DNA of 7,393 nt from JBBDIP01 sp964602455 (GTDB lineage Bacteria; Bacillota; Sulfobacillia; Fermentithermobacillales; Fermentithermobacillaceae): assembly GCA_964602455.1 (NCBI GenBank), contig CAZRRG010000099.1, positions 1 through 7,393 of the forward strand, in the 5' to 3' direction. Under the pieces are notes generated by a model. The model saw only the letters and a list, made by a program, of their open reading frames with translations, ran no database searches and had not been told where the DNA came from. Of this stretch, positions 5,433-7,393 are shown in pieces (the first letter of the stretch is position 1; every line of letters starts with the position of its first letter). The translations under genes and the position numbers were made by a program.

Positions 5433-6365
5433 ATGTTCCTATACGTACTTAAGCGGATTCTGCTAACAATCCCAATACTGTTTGCAGTGGTCTTCCTGGT
5501 CTTCACGATCATGTACTTCACCCCGGGCGACCCCGCCAGGACGATGCTGGGTGTCGAAGCTACACCGGAAGCCATCGAGGCCTTAAGACACAAACTGGGA
5601 GTAGACCAGCCTTTCTTTCCCCGGTTCATGAGCTACATCACGAACATCGTCACCAAGTTCGACTTCGGCGTATCCTACCGCACGATGCAGCCTGTGGCTC
5701 AAGAGCTGCTGGTGAGGTTCCCGACCACGCTCCAGCTGGCCGTCACCTCAATTGTGGTCAGCGCTACCTTCGGGGTATCGATTGGTGTGCTGGCGGCTAT
5801 CAGGCAGTACTCCAAGCTCGACATCAGCCTGACAGTTCTCGCCCTGTTCTTCGCGGCTATACCGGGGTTCTGGCTGGCGCTCATGCTGATCCTGATCTTC
5901 GCGGTCCGCCTCGGATGGTTGCCGACCTCGGGCTTCGGCACGTGGAAGCACATGATCCTGCCCACCATCACGCTCAGCATAGGCGGCATCGCCGGGATTA
6001 TGCGAATCACCCGTTCAGCTATGCTTGAAACCATCAGGCAGGACTACATCCGCACCGCGCGGGCCAAAGGCGTGGTCGAGAAAGTCGTCATCTGGAGACA
6101 CGCCATCAGAAACGCCCTCATGCCTGTCATCACAGTACTGGGACTGGAGTTTGCCGGCCTCTTGGGCGGGGCGATCATTGCCGAGACCATTTTCAACGTC
6201 CCTGGAGTAGGAGCCTACGTTGTCGCAGGGATTAGGGAGAAGAACGCTCCGGTCGTCCTTTCCAGCACTATCCTGCTGGCGTCAACATTCTGCCTGATAG
6301 TCCTGATACTGGACATCATCTATGCCCTCATCGATCCCAGAGTCAAGGCCAGGTTCATCAAGTGA
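5433..6365 (+). CDS. ABC transporter permease, DppB/OppB-like
   Basis: First of two integral-membrane subunits that form the import channel. The product is 310 residues, standard for DppB. It begins with the typical MFLYVLKRILLTIP opening and TM1 (about 9-29), followed by the extracytoplasmic FTPGDPA segment (29-35). Further membrane segments lie near 99-121, 132-159, 174-190, 232-254 and 281-302. The cytoplasmic EAA loop that docks the ATPase is at about 205-231, with YIRTARAKG and the conserved Gly213. The C-terminus has the family's YALIDPRV. The ATG at 5433 has GGGGAG seven bases upstream. The gap from the binding-protein gene is 88 bases and contains the stem-loop; the next permease follows after 10 bases. 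No missing motif or frameshift is seen. Confidence 0.95.
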   Translation: MFLYVLKRILLTIPILFAVVFLVFTIMYFTPGDPARTMLGVEATPEAIEALRHKLGVDQPFFPRFMSYITNIVTKFDFGVSYRTMQPVAQELLVRFPTTLQLAVTSIVVSATFGVSIGVLAAIRQYSKLDISLTVLALFFAAIPGFWLALMLILIFAVRLGWLPTSGFGTWKHMILPTITLSIGGIAGIMRITRSAMLETIRQDYIRTARAKGVVEKVVIWRHAIRNALMPVITVLGLEFAGLLGGAIIAETIFNVPGVGAYVVAGIREKNAPVVLSSTILLASTFCLIVLILDIIYALIDPRVKARFIK

Positions 6366-6375
6366 GGAGATCCAT

Positions 6376-7266
6376 ATGAGCGAGCCTAAGTCTGACCCCA
6401 CAGCTCAGGTCAGCTACCGGAAGAAGAGCCAGGCCAAAGAAGTCTGGCGAAGGATGAAGAAGAACAAGCCCGCCATGGCGGGACTGGCGATCCTCATCTG
6501 CTTCGCCCTTGTGGCCATCTTCGCCGACGTCATAGTCCCCTACGAAAAAGGAATCGAAAACAACGCCGCTGAGCGCCTTCTCCCACCGAGCTGGGAACAC
6601 CCCTTTGGTACGGATGCTTACGGGCGTGACTGCTTCGCCCGGATCGTGCACGGTAGCAGGGTGTCGCTCACCATCGGGCTTACGACCACGGCCATATCGC
6701 TGGCGATCGGTGGCTCGCTGGGCGCCATCGTCGGCTACTACGGCGGCTGGATCGACAGCGTCATCATGCGAACTCTGGACATCATCAACTGCATCCCCGG
6801 TCTTCTCTTGTCTCTCACCGTTATCGCTGCGTTTGGGCCGAGCCTCCAGAACGTGCTGATAGCCATTGCGATCGGTTCGATCCCCAGCAAGGTCCGGCTA
6901 GTGAGAGCGACGGTGCTGAGTGTAGTTGAGCAAGACTACATCGAGGCGGCGAGGTCCTACGGCGCGAGCGACGCCAGGATTATCTACAGGTACATCCTGC
7001 CCAACGCCATCGGCCCGATTATCGTCAACACCACCATGAGCGTTGCAGGCATGATCCTTGCCGCGGCTTCCCTGAGCTTCATAGGCCTCGGGATCCAGCC
7101 CCCGGCCCCCGAATGGGGAGCGATGCTGTCCGACGCAAGGCAGTACATATGGTCATCCGCCTACCTCATCTACTTCCCGGGACTTGCGATCCTCCTGTCC
7201 GCGCTATCCCTGAACCTCCTGGGAGACGGATTGCGGGACGCGCTTGACCCGAAGCTTAAGGATTGA
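6376..7266 (+). CDS. ABC transporter permease, DppC/OppC-like
   Basis: Second membrane subunit, pairing with the DppB-like protein. The product is 296 residues, usual for DppC. It has a basic cytoplasmic N-terminus with VWRRMKKNKPAMAGL (23-37) leading into TM1 (about 34-54), as in the OppC N-terminal domain. The HPFGTDAYGRDCFARIVHGS signature (75-94) precedes the five-helix permease core. The EAA loop YIEAARSYGAS...ILPN lies at 188-210, and the ends are ASLSFIGLGIQPPAPEWG (231-248) and LGDGLRDALDP (282-292). The frame opens earlier at ATG 6322, inside the upstream permease. The ATG at 6376 was chosen because GAGGAGA lies five bases before it and the product then has the normal family N-terminus. 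The spacing of 10 bases to the upstream gene and 12 to the downstream gene marks a single operon. Confidence 0.95.
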   Translation: MSEPKSDPTAQVSYRKKSQAKEVWRRMKKNKPAMAGLAILICFALVAIFADVIVPYEKGIENNAAERLLPPSWEHPFGTDAYGRDCFARIVHGSRVSLTIGLTTTAISLAIGGSLGAIVGYYGGWIDSVIMRTLDIINCIPGLLLSLTVIAAFGPSLQNVLIAIAIGSIPSKVRLVRATVLSVVEQDYIEAARSYGASDARIIYRYILPNAIGPIIVNTTMSVAGMILAAASLSFIGLGIQPPAPEWGAMLSDARQYIWSSAYLIYFPGLAILLSALSLNLLGDGLRDALDPKLKD

Positions 7267-7278
7267 CGGGAGAAAACC

Positions 7279-7393
7279 ATGAGTGAAAACCTGCTTGAAA
7301 TCAAGGACCTGGAAGTCGTCTACAAGACGGACGTTGAGACCGTCCAGGCGGTGAACGGCCTCAATCTCGTCCTGAAGAAGGGAAACACGCTGG
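7279..7393 (+). CDS. ABC transporter ATP-binding protein, DppD/OppD-like, 3'-truncated by window edge
   Basis: Only 38 codons are present. They read MSENLLEIKDLEVVYKTD, then VQAVNGLNLVLKKGNTL, the standard first strand and A-loop region of oligopeptide-type ATPases: LEIKDL, the aromatic Tyr15 and a V-x-A-V-x-x-(L/V) strand. The window ends just before the Walker A motif would appear. GGGAG lies six bases before the ATG. Position after two permeases and 12-base spacing support DppD; a DppF-like second ATPase would be expected beyond the edge. Confidence 0.88.
   Translation, partial: MSENLLEIKDLEVVYKTDVETVQAVNGLNLVLKKGNTL

Noticed and set aside
5030..5629. 199-codon minus-strand open frame across the SBP-permease junction
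   Set aside because: Antisense to two well-identified genes and includes the stem-loop; no motif.

Overview
The window reads as part of a bacterial chromosome with moderately high GC (my impression is mid-to-high 50s percent, not computed). Most genes have strong GGAGG-type ribosome binding sites, starts are mixed (ATG, GTG, TTG) and gene spacing is tight. This fits a Bacillota/Clostridia-like or Synergistota-like anaerobe, but nothing here fixes the taxonomy.

Layout. Bases 1-986 (+) hold the 3' part of a class V, PLP-dependent aminotransferase/cysteine-desulfurase-fold enzyme cut by the left edge. It overlaps by 26 bases a complete nickel-dependent hydroxyacid racemase of the LarA family (961-2235, +), which starts at TTG. 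Bases 2236-2807 contain no supported gene. They lie between two converging 3' ends and carry an array of degenerate ~31-32 bp DNA repeats. A GntR-family regulator with an FCD-type ligand domain follows on the minus strand (2808-3512). The divergent intergenic region 3513-3787 holds palindromic candidate operators. From 3788 to the right edge (+) runs a peptide/opine/nickel-type (SBP family 5) ABC importer operon: lipoprotein binding protein, DppB-like permease, DppC-like permease and the first 38 codons of a DppD/OppD-like ATPase. A 14-bp perfect stem-loop without a T-tract lies between the binding-protein gene and the first permease gene.

How the parts may work together (inference). A GntR/FCD regulator, which usually senses a small carboxylic acid, sits between a two-gene enzyme operon and the importer it probably controls. 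The enzymes are an alpha-hydroxyacid racemase/epimerase with every LarA catalytic residue I can place, plus a PLP enzyme. The simplest reading is a regulated uptake-and-catabolism module for a peptide-like or hydroxyacid/amino-acid compound. Because LarA needs nickel and nickel importers belong to the same transporter superfamily, nickel or nickel-chelate import is an alternative. The larB/larC/larE genes that make the LarA cofactor are not in the window.
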